Shown here piece by piece: positions 1 through 11,912 of a stretch of 64,000 nt of DNA. The notes below the pieces were generated by a model. The model searched no databases. It was not told the DNA's origin and saw nothing but the letters and a program-made list of their open reading frames with translations. The stretch is from Eutypa lata (lineage: Eukaryota; Ascomycota; Sordariomycetes; Xylariales; Diatrypaceae). The stretch lies in assembly GCA_022661535.1 (NCBI GenBank), contig JAKULF010000019.1:496001-560000 (forward strand), read 5' to 3'. Made by a program: the position numbers and the translations under genes. Position 1 is the first letter of the stretch. Every line of letters begins with the position of its first letter.

Positions 1-1447
1 GGGCGGGATCGTCCGCAACTCCCGGTCAAACAGACCTTTTTTTGCTTACTCGGATCTATCATGTTCGAAATGCGGAATTATGTATTAAGTATATGTAGGT
101 TCATTTCCCCTTGTTATATCTCAGGCATTACTACAAAATAAACAGGACATAGGTGTATCGTTCCTATGCAGAGGAGAGCCAGAGCCTTCCCAAGGCTACC
201 TAGGTACCGAGTTAAACAGAGTCAATTCATCAGTCAGAGTCAGATAGTTAGATGTACGTAGTAATTTGCCAAGGTTCTCACGTTGATCAGCTACTCTACC
301 AACAACTATAGTATATGCATTCTTGTTTTCTATGCAGGTTGGATACATATGTATGTCCCGTGGATTGTTGGATGTAGAGTGCATCTCTATCTTCTGCAAG
401 CTTACAACACGTTGCTTACAGCAGACCAGCCACCCGTGGTTCATTTACTATTACCATGTACATTAATCTTATTACTTGTCGGTTATGGCAACCCTAGATA
501 CGGGAGGAAACCTATACGAACAGGAGAATCAATAAAGAACATCTTTCGTTGTTATGCTACACCGCTGGCTTCACTTGCCGCTTTGGGTCTATGGGAAACC
601 CATGATTCGATGAAGACTTTCCATGCCTTGGCTGCCCCGCTAACCACCTAGATAGTTATGTGCTGTGCGCATAGCTTCAGAGTCCATCTGCGTCGACGGT
701 TGTAATGATAAATCCATCTCGGTGTTGCTACGCGACTCCGGTCTATATACTCGCGTCTCGGTGCTAGGATGTAAGGGCTTACCGAAGGACCGGCCGAACC
801 TGACAGCCAGCGCATCCGCTTCGGACGCTAAAACTTCGCGCTTGATTTGAGGCTATCAGGCTATCATCTCGTCATCATCTCTTTCTCTACACATTAATAA
901 ATACCTAGTCCCACAAAATACCCCTCCGCCTTCGCATTAGTTTGATTACACTTCATAGAAATGATTTCATACGTGCGTGTAGATTTCCGTTTCGATTATA
1001 CTTCAATTCAAAGTTTTACGGCTTTCCTTCACAATAGATATATCACCGTGGAGGCCGCCACTAGCATTAGAAGGACAACATCCCTAATAGCCAATACACT
1101 ATTGAAACAGTGTCCCTTCTTTTGGGCTGGCATCCACACCAGCTTAGTTGTACATATAGGGATAGAGGGGAGAAGTAGTGAACTAATTCGACAAAATTTG
1201 AGGTTACCAACTCCTGTGACATGCCCGTATAGCCTGTCATGATTTACAATCCAAGCCGTCGTTCAACTTTGACTTGGTAGTCAGATATTATACAATAACG
1301 CCACTCAAGCTAGGATATATAATTAACAAAAATGGCATCGCGAAGTGAAGAGGGCGTACCCCGAAATATACTAGTCCACTGGTCATCATGCAAACGCCAA
1401 CGTGGCTCCGAGTCGTTAACGATGACTGTCGCCGGGCGGCTAACGTT
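1..1447. other. intergenic, no supported gene
   Basis: I see no conserved coding region here. Short open frames (for example 283-651 and 961-1242 on +) have no recognisable motif and no splice-consistent extension. The left end contains a TACCTAGGTA-type palindrome near 198-207, a motif that recurs in this genome's spacers. The right end abuts the 3' end of the transcription factor gene. Confidence 0.6.
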
Positions 1448-4252
1448 CTATTGTACTACCGCCGGGCGTGATTCCACGAGGATATTTAGATAGCCACCAC
1501 GAGTCAAGTGCCGGGGATCGAAACCGACATCTTCATAATTGTCGCTAGTCCTAAGCGTTGATGCTTCAGTCTCCTTGTCTAACTTGCTCGACTCTACCTT
1601 GGTGGCGGTAGCGAGATCAGCGAGATGCTGCAAGCCCTGACTAGCCGTCATCTCCGTCGTTGACGCTTGTTGAGAGGTAGGATATAAACCCTCGGTTATG
1701 CGGTCCCTGATAACGCCATCCCAAGTCGACGGAGCGTGGTTTGAGTGTAAAAGTTCCTTGAGCAGATCGTTTGCCTCCTCCCGTGTTGCCTCTACCTTAC
1801 CTAGCTCCAGCAGGGATAGTGTTGTCAGGCAGAAGAAGTGGTGATTCAACGGGCTAAGAACCTGTCCATTGTCCAGCAAAAGGGCCACGGATTCCTTGCA
1901 AGGCCAGAGGATGTCTCTGGATTTGGAGTTCGTCTGGAAGAGGTAGGCAAGTAGTCTAGAATGCCAATATACGAGATGTAGAATAGGATGAGTACCTGGC
2001 TCAATAGTCGATGGGAGAACCTCGCGGAAGAGTTCGATGGATAGGTTGAAGAAAGAGCTTAGGATGGGCCCAACACCTGAGGCGGGGCTGAGAGTCCGAG
2101 GGGGGGCAAGAGATACCGGGACGAAATGGCCCAGAATGTTGGAAAGTCCTAAGCAATACAAGTCAGTTTAAAGTTGTTAACTCCAGCTTTCTCGCGTTGT
2201 ACTCACGTGCAAGGTGGTAAACACCCTCGCCGAGTAAGGTACTCAAGGACGGAACGATGACTACGCTGTCATTCGGTATGAAAAGGGGGCTTGATGTACT
2301 AATGGCGTTCCAGCGATCCAACATAATGAGCGTCCACCACGCTCGAGTAGCGACGTTCTCGTCTGATTCGGGATCTAACTCGGTATCCGAGTTGGTCTCA
2401 AGCCTCGGCATATGAAGTCTCATGGAATAGGCCAACCCCACCGCGCGCCCAAGAACCGAAGCCTTAGACGCGCCCCCATGCTCGCCCTTCAGTGATAAGG
2501 GGCCATAGTTGTCAGTGGCGATCGCTGTGAGTATCAACGTTTGTAGGTGGACGAGATTCATCACAGGTGTCCGCGGGGACGAGTCAGATTCCCACTCTGT
2601 AATCAAACGTGAAGCAGAATTGATGTCCCCGTTAGTATACAAACCAGGAACGGAGACGAACGACTGCATGGTGCCATATAGTGCTTCAACAAATGCTTCC
2701 CGAAGCAAAGACGGACACTGGAGTAGCCGGTCTTCGACGCGGGCCTTATTTACTGCCAAAAGGGGGTAACATTGGTGCACGACGTTGAGGTAGCCAGTGA
2801 AAGCACCATCATCAAGTTCGCGGACAGTTTCGCGGATGGTACCATTCTGGTCTAGATCAAGCGAGAGGTTATCCATGACGGCCGGCGGTCGAGACGGCGT
2901 GTCCTCATCAGGCTTTCCCAGAGGTTGGGGGGCAAGGCCGTTAGCTGAATACGGCTGCCTAGGGGGCTGAAATGGCTGGATAGGCCGTGACTCAGAGTTC
3001 CAGGCTGTCTGGCGCGAACTTTCGGGGGTGTCAAACTCGCCTGTCGACATGCTCGAGTAAGGTCTCTTCCGGCTGCCGTCGTCAGGCTGCGCCGGCGAGA
3101 AGAGATCGGACGATTCCCTCCTAGTGCCGGTCAAAAGCTCGGAGAGAGTGTCAACGTTGCCTCCCTCGCTAGCCAACTTGCCCTCAATACTATGGATTCG
3201 ATCTGCAAGCTCTTTAATGTAACTATAAGCAGTGTCAGTTACGACTCTAGCGAAAGACATGTATGATAGGGACATGCATACCCTTTACTAGGACCGCGCT
3301 TCTGGGGTACTCTGCTGAAGAGACAATTCATATTGGAGCGACGACAGTTAGAACAGAGTTCTTCGCCATTTTCCGAAGAAGCATCACACTTGACCTTCTT
3401 ACGGCGGCATTCGTCGCAGGCACGTGATACCTTGGACCGTTTCCGTGGAGGTGTGTTGTCAATGATCGGTGGTCCGTAATGTTGCATTGGGTGGCCAAGA
3501 GGTCCATGCGGTTGTATGTGCTGAAGAAGTTGCTGGTGGTGTGGATGCTGTTGTGGAGGAGCTGGCATAAATTGATGCTGCGGTGGCTGCGTATGATGTG
3601 ATAACCCGTCGTGTAGTTGTGGAACAGACTGGTCGTGGTTATGCATAGCTTGGTCGTGATGCTGCAGGTGTTGATCCTGGGGCGGTAAAGGCTGATCATG
3701 TTCCTGAGGTGGTAAATGGTGCTCATGATCTTGCATGTGTTCCTCTTGTAAGGGGTTGTCCTGATGCTGCTGAATATCGAGGTTGATAGGTTCATTAGAT
3801 TCCTGTATCTCGGCTCGCAGGCTGGAGTCGTCAACGTCGACATCGGCGGAGCTCGCCTCAAGCAAGGCGGACGGCATGCTTTGACTAATGTCTTGGCTCA
3901 ACTGAGCAGCGAGCTGCAACTCCTCGGCGCTCGTCATAGTCTGACGCGCTGAAGGCGGTTGGATTGGGTCATGTTCCTGGTGGTCTTGGGGCTGAGTTTG
4001 GCCATCATGTTCGTTCGAGCTCGGTTGCTCCCCGGGCTGCTGCTGATGATGTTCCTGGTCCAGCTGCTGTTCCGGGTGAGGAGCGGCGTCATTGGGGATG
4101 CTGGTATCATTATTGCTGTCGCCATTCTCGTCAAAGAAGGATGCGGTGTCTTGTCCATTGGGTACTGGTGATGGATATTGTCGCATAACAGTATCACCAT
4201 CGTGGACACCATCGGCATCTTTGGCTTGAAGCAAAGGGTCTATTTCAGTCAT
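1448..4252 (-). CDS. Zn(II)2Cys6 fungal transcription factor, Rgt1-like DNA-binding region
   Basis: Predicted nuclear, sequence-specific transcriptional regulator of 895 aa. Exons: 4252-3282, 3222-2207, 2148-1448; introns of 59 and 58 bp with GTATGC/TTATAG and GTGAGT/GCTTAG ends. The first splice rebuilds KRGPSKGYIKELADRI, the linker typical of this family. Residues 1-270 are a low-complexity His/Gln/Pro/Asp-rich region. The binuclear zinc cluster starts at Cys279 with spacing C-x2-C-x6-C-x10-C-x2-C-x6-C, preceded by the basic stretch RKRSKVSRA. The middle region (GYLNVVHQCYPLLAVNK onward) resembles the fungal-specific transcription factor domain. The cluster plus KRGPSKGY linker resembles yeast Rgt1-type glucose regulators, but target genes cannot be read from sequence. 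The open frame extends upstream to 4315 only through a TTG codon; the first ATG is at 4252, giving MTEIDPLL. Confidence 0.9.
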
Positions 4253-5173
4253 TGTAGTCACTCGCACTGTGTACTCTTCCCACTTCTCAACGCGACCAAC
4301 CACTCCGGTTCCCAATGTATCCGCGATACGCTATACTTTGCGCGCCGATAGGATGCGATGCGGATGCAACGCGACGTGCGTCGGAGTCGAGGTTTGGCGT
4401 CGGATCTTAATTCATTTCCTAAGATACAGCGATTAGATTTTAGCTATCGTATTTATCAATATGACAATAACGCGATGCCCTGCCGCCAAGGTACTTTCTC
4501 TGCCCCGAGAGCCTTCGAATATTTCGGATAGGCGCATAGTGAAAGATGCCCGTATATGCGAGATCGAATATACGAAGACATTATTACAACAGAAAGACAG
4601 AAATATTTTACAAAAATAAAAGGACGACTGGTAAAGAGGGGGTGGTGGTGATGGGGCCGACGTGATCTGGGTATCTAATTATGTAGGAGATAGGTAGCCC
4701 ATGAATATAACTACATGTACTTGAACATTGTTTAAAACGTACCTTAGAGCCAGAGGTAAATTCCGACGTAATGGAGATGGAATAAGATGGATTCCGGATT
4801 GGTTTGCCAGAGCGGAAGAGGAAGAACCTGAACGGCCGAATTACGTCTACCTACCGGGCACCAGCACCACCTGACTTGGGCTGCTAAAGGCAAAAGGTTC
4901 GATTTCTTAAAACTTGGAAAAAGGATTATGCGGTCGGTCGGTCGGTCGATCATCAATCAATCAATAGGTCAATAGGTCAAGGCCGGGTGGAATTGAAGAT
5001 TTGCTTAGACCTTCTATGGTAATATGGATACGTACAAGAAAGTCAGCATCGATAGCTGCATAACTATACAATACGATAGTTACCATAGATTAAATGCATA
5101 CATAGGTACATAGGGACCTGCCTCGTTGGCTCTACCTATGTACCTACCTACCCCTACCTACCTACCTACCTAC
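4253..5173. other. intergenic with simple-sequence runs
   Basis: Spacer between two minus-strand genes: the promoter of the transcription factor and the 3' flank of the SET gene. It holds a GGTC run at 4932-4948, followed by ATCA and AATAGGTC tandem copies to about 4980, and a CCTA-rich run from about 5133 that continues to the stop region of the SET gene. No coding evidence. Confidence 0.7.
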
Positions 5174-5177
5174 CTAC
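5133..5177. repeat. (CCTA)n microsatellite
   Basis: Tandem CCTA/ACCT tetramers, with about six uninterrupted copies near 5154-5176. The array runs right up to the TCA (stop, minus strand) of the SET-domain gene, so it lies in its 3' UTR. It is not telomeric (CCCTAA). Confidence 0.85.
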
Positions 5178-5818
5178 TCTCGATGTTCCCAAAATCCTTT
5201 GCCGTAGCTCACGAGGATTTCTTCATTCTTTCTAATCCCCCCTCCGCTCTTCTTCGTGCAAGCTTTCCCAGCTAGCAATGCAAAAACACCCATTACCAAT
5301 TCTCCTGTCCTCGTATCCCAACATTCCTTAAACTCGGCATTTGGTCGCCTACTCACTCCTCGATAATCGTTCACGAATCGAGCCTCATTTCCTGCTTTCT
5401 CTGCGTCTATCGCAATGTTTGCCTCACGGTCGAGCCAGAGGTCATAGTCTGATTTCTCGTGCTCCTGGCCTTGTTCGGCATCGGCATCGGCATCCCCATC
5501 CCCATCATGAGACGAAGTAGAGTGGTGTACTATACCGTAGTAGGGCACAATGAGGGATCCGGGGGGTATCGGCCGGGCCGCGAACAATCCTGATTGTTGA
5601 TATGCAGGGTGTGAGGCATCTTCAATCCGCAAAATTCTGACAAGTGTCGAAGGGCCCCGTGGGAGGGTTGAGGGAACCTCTGCCGTGAGATTTGGAGACC
5701 GAGTTTTTAGAGCTTGGCGCTGGTCTTTTGTGAGCATATCTGAGTATATAGATTGCGTTAAGTAAGGCATCGTGGGTGGCCAAATCTTTGGCTTTACATC
5801 CTTTGCCATTGAGGGCAT
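5174..5818 (-). CDS. SET-domain protein
   Basis: Intronless 214-aa protein, likely a lysine methyltransferase-type SET protein. The SET core covers roughly residues 58-212. It includes GLFAARPIPPGSLIVPYYG (77-95), the strand/loop that starts the SET fold and contributes to cofactor binding; RFVNDYRG (147-154) at the place of the NHS-type motif; and EEILVSYGKGFW (199-210), the C-terminal YxY-like motif. An Asp/Glu/His-rich insert (104-122) interrupts the core. The canonical NHxC pattern is only partly kept (VNDYRG), so activity is uncertain. There are no pre-SET or post-SET cysteine clusters. ATG at 5818 is the first in frame; no upstream exon is obvious. The substrate could be histone or non-histone. 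Confidence 0.82.
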   Translation of the reverse strand: MPSMAKDVKPKIWPPTMPYLTQSIYSDMLTKDQRQALKTRSPNLTAEVPSTLPRGPSTLVRILRIEDASHPAYQQSGLFAARPIPPGSLIVPYYGIVHHSTSSHDGDGDADADAEQGQEHEKSDYDLWLDREANIAIDAEKAGNEARFVNDYRGVSRRPNAEFKECWDTRTGELVMGVFALLAGKACTKKSGGGIRKNEEILVSYGKGFWEHRE

Positions 5819-7178
5819 GATGAAATAAGGCGTTCGTTATTCATGTAATTGTGTACCTATAGATAGCTTCCTGGGTATATGTACGTATTTAACTGAGTAT
5901 TGTACATACAGCGTAGTTACCTGTTTTAAATACTATGTATATGGATAATCAATTGCTTGACTCTATGAATAATATGCACTTATCCGGACAATTCCCTAAA
6001 CTCATACCTTTTAAGGTTACCCACATTAGTAATAATAAGAAACTCCTTACATACAGGTAAGTATGTAAAGTCCAACCTTGAAGCATTAACATTTACCTTC
6101 TTTTCCTTCTACATTTATCTCTTACCTGTATGATCACTGTCTTCATCATGCTTCCATCCTTCTTACGGAGACTTTAGGCCGGTTTCTGCAGTATACTTAC
6201 TATATAGCGTGGCTGGTAGAGGGCATGAGGGCTACGAAGTATGTAATAAGGCGAGATCTAGTAGGAGGTACCTAATATCTCGTGTAACTTGAATATATGA
6301 CGTCGATGACATAGTTAGTAGATACCCGAGAAAGAAGGTTTTCGATCCCATATCATTAGCCCTAACAACCTTTTTTTAACGTACCAATAGAGTTACATAC
6401 ATGTAACAGTTCTTCTACATATGTATCTATTACCTTTAATACGTATTATCAACGAGAACTTCAGGATTGCTACAATAGACATATCTAGGTACATGTATGG
6501 AATAGCCTCCACCTCTAACGAGCCCTCGATCAGGTAGTAGTTGATCGACTACGTGCATGCATACATACTTCTTAAGTAGGTACATACTATGTAGGTGGTA
6601 GCCAAGATCATAGAACCCTACCCTCCAAGGTACCTCTCCTCGCGCTAGGGGGTATTGGTTCGCATAGAGGATACCAGAGAAATACCTAGCTAACTTTAGG
6701 TAGATACTTGCGTTCCGATATACAGGTACTACAGGACATATCATCGAATTCTAGATTTCTCCATCCTAGAAACCGATCGCCTTTGATCCCCAATCCCCTC
6801 CTTGCCACCCTTTCGCTTACCTACTTGGTCAGAAGCTACTATAGTCAATAGTTATCATCTATATTCCTTTTCCACGCCCCTCGTCCTTCCGTCTATTCAC
6901 AATCCCCCTGTATTAGTTACTAGGCCGTCAGAGCGCTTAGATCTGCTACGATCGCTGCAAGATTCCTTGTGGTCTCTTTTACTGCGTACAGATCGAAGCT
7001 AGTAGCCCACCAAGACGCTTATCGCATGTCTATATCGTAGTCTATGGGACGGGGCTGGCGAACTCTACGTGCCCGGGAATATCTCAAGTGCCCAACCAGC
7101 CCACGGGAGGCTCTTTGGCCAGAAGGCACAATTGTCGTCTCTTAGGTCATAGCAGCTTTACAGTCCCGCCCTAGTAGC
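5819..7178. other. divergent intergenic region upstream of phytochrome
   Basis: 1.36-kb spacer between the divergently oriented SET and phytochrome genes, so it should hold both promoters. It contains many TACCTA/GTAGGTA and ACATACAT-like repeats. Small frames (6436-6744 -, 6802-7002 +) lack motifs. No RNA gene seen. Confidence 0.6.
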
Positions 7179-10100
7179 ATGGAGTCTAACTCAAATCTGC
7201 CCCATCACAAAAATGAAACCAACAATACGCCTGCTGATCCATCCAGTCGGGGCGCCGCTCTGGACTCCAGCGTTGGCACTTCCCAACGTCCAAGTACGGA
7301 TAAGCATCGCAGCTTTGGTATAAGCGGAAACACTAACGCGGACCCTTCTGACAGGGTGTTTCCTATCCGTTCAGTAGTTAGGGTCGATCCGTCCCAGCCT
7401 ACCCCTTCGGCATCGACTCGAGACTTCGACGAACCAGATGATGTACGACGTCAGGACTCTGCTTGGAAAGGCCGTCAAAGACAGGGTAATTCACCTGTCG
7501 GAAACGACAGTCATATGCGCCCGGGCGATAATGCTCCGGTTAACATATCGTCAGAACCAGAATTACATGATCGAGGGGGCGATGAAGAGGCAAAAAAACT
7601 ACCTGAGAAAAGGAATACTGTGCAAAATCCACCTAGTAGGAAATCATCCTTTAATACAACACGTCTCAACTCGACCACCGATGACACCTCAGATACCTCC
7701 GATGTGATAAGAGAAAATGTGTCTCTACCCACGGGGGTTAGTCAGGTTGAAGGCTCCTCTAGCCGTGAACCCTCATCCGACCTCAATGAAGCCTTCATGA
7801 CTGTCCGTTTCCGCCACGTAATGACAGACGACGGTCATGCTATTATTACGGGGCGGGACGGCACTTTGCAACGATGTGAGGATGAACCGATCCACGCCCC
7901 CGGTGCCGTTCAGTCGTTTGGCATGCTTGTTACATTAAGAGAAGAACAGGATGGCCGACTGTCGGCTCGCTGCGCTAGCGAAAACTCAAAAAGAATCATA
8001 GGGTATTCGCCCCAAGAACTCTTCAAGCTCGGAAACTTCACCGATATTTTCACCGCCGAGCAAGCAGATAACCTCCTGGATCACATAGACTTCATCCGCG
8101 ATGAGGAAACGGACCCTGCCACAAATGGGCCAGACGTCTTTAGCATATCTGTGCGGACGTCTAAGAGTCGGGCTACCAAGCTATGGTGCGCAATGCACAT
8201 AAATCCAGTGCACCCCGATCTTGTTATCTGTGAATTCGAGCTTGAAGATGACCAAGAATATCCTCTTCGCCCACCTGGTGAGCAGGGCCTCTCAAGCCCC
8301 GAGGATACCCTATACCAGAGTCCCACTGTTGAGGAGCTCCAAGAGAGTACTGAAATCGGTAGCAAACCTTTGCGAGTGCTAAGAAGCGCCCGCAAGAGAC
8401 GAGGGGAAGCCGGGGCCATGCAAGTGTTCGACGTGATGTCTCAGGTCCAGGAGCAGTTGGCTTCAGCCCCAAACCTTGAGATCTTCCTAAAAATCTTAGT
8501 AGGTATCGTGAAGGAACTCACGGGTTTTCATCGTGTTATGATTTACCAGTTCGACGCCACCTTCAATGGTAAAGTTGTCACCGAACTAGTCGACCCGGCC
8601 CAGACGCGTGATCTTTACTATGGTCTGCAATTCCCCGCTGCCGACATTCCAAAGCAAGCCAGAGAGCTCTATAGACTCAACAAAGTCAGACTTTTATACG
8701 ATAGGGGTCTTGAATCGGCAAGGCTAGTTTGCAAATCCGTTAAGGACCTGGAGCAACCGCTTGACCTAAGTCACTCTTACCTCCGTGCTATGTCACCAAT
8801 CCACCTCAAATATCTAGCTAATATGGCGGTTCGGTCCTCGATGTCTATCTCAATCAATGCCTTCAATGAATTGTGGGGGCTCATCGCGTGTCATAGTTAC
8901 GGTTCAAAAGGGATGCGAGTGCCTTTTCCGATTCGAAAAATGTGTCGATTGGTAGGTGATACTGCGTCGAGAAACATCGAGCGGCTATCATATGCATCAC
9001 GTTTACAAGCGAGAAAGCTCATCAATACTGTACCAACCGATAAAAATCCTACCGGATACATCGTCGCTTCTTCAGATGATCTCCTGAAGCTCTTCGATGC
9101 CAACTTCGGCATGCTCTCAATCAAAGGAGAAACTAAGGTCCTTGGGAAGATTGAGCACTCACAGGAAGCTCTCGCCATGCTAGAGTATCTGCGTATGAAG
9201 ACATTTACATCGGTATTAACTACCCAAGATATCCGCCAAGACTTCCCCGACCTACACTACCCCCCAGGATTCAACCAGATCGCGGGGTTTCTTTATGTCC
9301 CCTTAAGCGTAGGCGGTAATGATTTCATCGTGCTCTTTCGCAAAGGGCAGACTAGGGAGGTGAAGTGGGCAGGCAACCCGTACAAAAAGGTTGTCAAGGA
9401 GGGGACATCAAACTACTTAGAACCGAGATCCAGTTTTAAAGCCTGGCACGAAACTGTGGTTGGGAAATGTAGGGAGTGGTCTGAGGAGCAGGTCGAAACT
9501 GCTGCTGTTCTCTGTTTAGTTTATGGTATACAACTCAATTTCTAGACCCGTTACGCCTCCATCCATGAGCTTGGCTCGCCGTGCTAACATGTCTCTAGGG
9601 AAGTTCATCGAAGTCTGGAGACAAAAAGAGGCTGCCCTACAAAGTAGTCGTCTCACCAAGCTTTTACTAGCCAACTCAGCACACGAAGTCCGCACGCCCT
9701 TAAATGCTATCATCAACTGCCTTGAAATTGCCATGGAGGGTTCTCTCGACCAAGAAACGCGGGAAAACCTGGCGAGGTCGCACTCTGCATCAAAATCGCT
9801 TATTTATGTAATTAACGACTTGCTTGACCTAACTAGAACGGAAGAAGGCCGTGAACTAGTTAAGGATGAGATCTTGGATCTGTCGGCCTGTATTCGAGAG
9901 GCGACTGATCCGTTTAAAATGGACGCGAAGCGAAGAGGTATCGATTATCAAGTTATTGAGCATCCTGGTTTACCTACTTCAGTTCACGGAGATTTTCGTC
10001 GGGTGCGCCAGGCTATTTCGAACTTGGCTGCAAATGCCATGCGGCACACAGTCCAAGGCTCAGTAAAAGTCGAAGCATATGTATCAGAGTTTCAAGAATC

Positions 10101-11696
10101 TCGTGTCACAGTTGAGATTGCCGTGTAAGTACTAAAACAAGGTTAATATCTTACCTTTGTCGTTCTATTATGGAACCTTCTACAAGATATGATGAAAAAT
10201 GAGATGCTAACTTGCTTTTACCAAAAAGTGAGGACACGGGCTGTGGGATGAGTGCCAACCAATTAGATGATCTTTTTCAGGATTTGGAGCAAGTCAGCAC
10301 CGATGTCGACGAGTCCATACCAGTTGACCAGGTTGAGAAACCACGTGAGAGTCGGACCTTAGGTCTAGGCCTCGCAGTCGTCGCAAGGATAGTGGGGAAC
10401 ATGGATGGACAGCTTCGCTTAAAATCGGAAGAAGGGAAAGGGGCAAGATTTGTTATTCAGCTACCTTTTTACTTGTCAACTGAAGACTCGCTCAAGAACC
10501 CCGAGACTGGCGACGCTACCGCGATTCCTACCACAACCTCTAGTGCAGATACAGCCACAAGAGCCGTGCTACCTGCGGATTTTGACGAGAGTATGTTGGT
10601 AGATCGTGGTAGTTCAACTTTGATGGAGGTGCCTACTTTCCAAAGTACTGAGAGGACGAGTTTCGACGAGACACACAGCATCAGTAGTTTCAGGAGCGGG
10701 GCTAGCAAAGGCAGTGGTCGGAGTAACAAGAGCGATGCAGACCGCTTGATAGATGCGATTCAAACGCCTTTGTCTTTGGGAGGGCCAAACAGCCCTACGC
10801 ATCTCCAACGTCGTTACTCCACGGAACGGTATCACGGTGCTAATGATAGCACAGCGCAATCACAGGTACCTGATGTTCCAGGGTCTTCGGTCTCCAGCTT
10901 GAACACAAAGGTCGTCTCGAAACGACCAGGGAGTATACAACAGTCGGATACTGGTTCGGGAGCATTTCTCGAGGTTTCTGAACAGCCTCGGGCCGGCGTA
11001 CACTATATTGCCGACACCAGAACCCCAATCCGGCCCGTGAAGGTCCCAGACGAAGATTTGAACCAAACGTTGATTCCCGACACGACACAGTCGTCAAAGG
11101 TTTTATTTGAAATCACTAATGAGCCTGGAAGTGGAACGCAGAAATCGGCCGGACAAGACTCAAGAAATTTGAGGGTATTGGTTGCGGAAGATGATCCTAT
11201 TAACACGAAGATACTTAAAAGGCGCTTAGAGAAGGCCGGCCATGAGGTCACACATACTGTCAATGGCGAGGATTGCGCAACCGTGTATAGTGAAAAGCCC
11301 CAAGGTGTCGATGTCATCCTAATGGATATGCAGGTGAGAGTCATTACTTTCAGTTGCTATATGATGATAGGAACGCTAATATGTTTGTATCAGATGCCCA
11401 TCTTGGATGGCCTCGGGAGCACTAAAGCGATCCGGGCGTTCGAGCAATCAAAGGAGCCTATGGACTTATCCTTATTGTCGGCTAGGAATGGGAGGGTGCC
11501 CATATTTGCCGTATCCGCGTCCCTCGTCGAACGAGAGAGACCGCAGTACATCGAGGCAGGTTTCGACGGCTGGATACTGAAGCCTATCGACTTCAAAAGA
11601 CTTAACGTTTTACTAGACGGGATTTCCCGCAACGATATACGAAGCGAATGTTTTTATGTACCTGGTGAGTGGGAACGTGGTGGGTGGTTTGTTTGA
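7179..11696 (+). CDS. fphA: fungal phytochrome, hybrid histidine kinase
   Basis: Red/far-red photoreceptor of the group VIII hybrid kinases, 1426 aa. Exons: 7179-9525, 9599-10124, 10229-11333, 11394-11696; introns of 73, 104 and 60 bp, the first two with GCTAAC branch sites and the third with a GCTAAT-like site. Order: low-complexity leader (1-215); PAS-like domain with the biliverdin-binding Cys233 in RCEDEPIHAPGAVQSFG; GAF (about 415-590) with the DIP motif at 489 and HSYLRAMSPIHL; PHY (about 595-775); HisKA with phospho-His811 in SAHEVRTPLNA; HATPase with N-box NLAANAMRH (924-932), G1 EDTGCGM (959-965) and G2 GLGL (1003); a 250-residue Ser/Thr-rich linker; and a receiver with EDDP, phospho-acceptor Asp1324 (LMDMQMP) and Lys1389 (ILKPI). 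All key kinase and receiver residues are present, so the protein looks functional. The C-terminus has two possible forms (see findings). Confidence 0.96.
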
Positions 11697-11912
11697 GCTA
11701 CATAAAAGAAAGCACATACAGGTCGAGGTCCTTCCGATGAGACCACACTTGTGGCCGATCGGTTTCTCCAACATACCCCTGGGAAACGGAGAGCACAAAA
11801 TGCTAGCATCAAGACCTGTGGTAACTGCATGGGCGATCCTCGTTATTCGACACTACCGAGACTACCACCACGACCCTACAAAATTAGGTGCTTTCTATGC
11901 GTTATACCGTGA
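11665..11912 (+). other. possible alternative last exon of the phytochrome gene
   Basis: A strong GTGAGT donor at 11665 and a CAG acceptor ending at 11721 define a 57-bp optional intron. If used, it removes the WERGGWFV ending and its TGA, and reads on from 11722 to a stop at 11910-11912. This gives a 1479-aa protein with a basic tail that contains a CGNC pair. If retained, translation stops at 11696. WERGGWFV looks like a conserved receiver end, so I treat the unspliced form as the reference. Confidence 0.4.

Noticed and set aside
283..1242. Open frames 283-651, 665-850 and 961-1242 on +
   Set aside because: No motif, no splice-consistent extension, and composition like the surrounding spacer.
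1332..1490. 52-codon frame on + starting ATGGCATCGCGAAG
   Set aside because: It overlaps the 3' end of the transcription factor and has no recognisable feature.
4253..4315. N-terminal extension of the transcription factor (21 codons upstream of 4252)
   Set aside because: It begins with TTG, not ATG. The first ATG in frame is at 4252.
5133..5177. Telomeric repeat
   Set aside because: The unit is CCTA, not CCCTAA, and genes lie on both sides.
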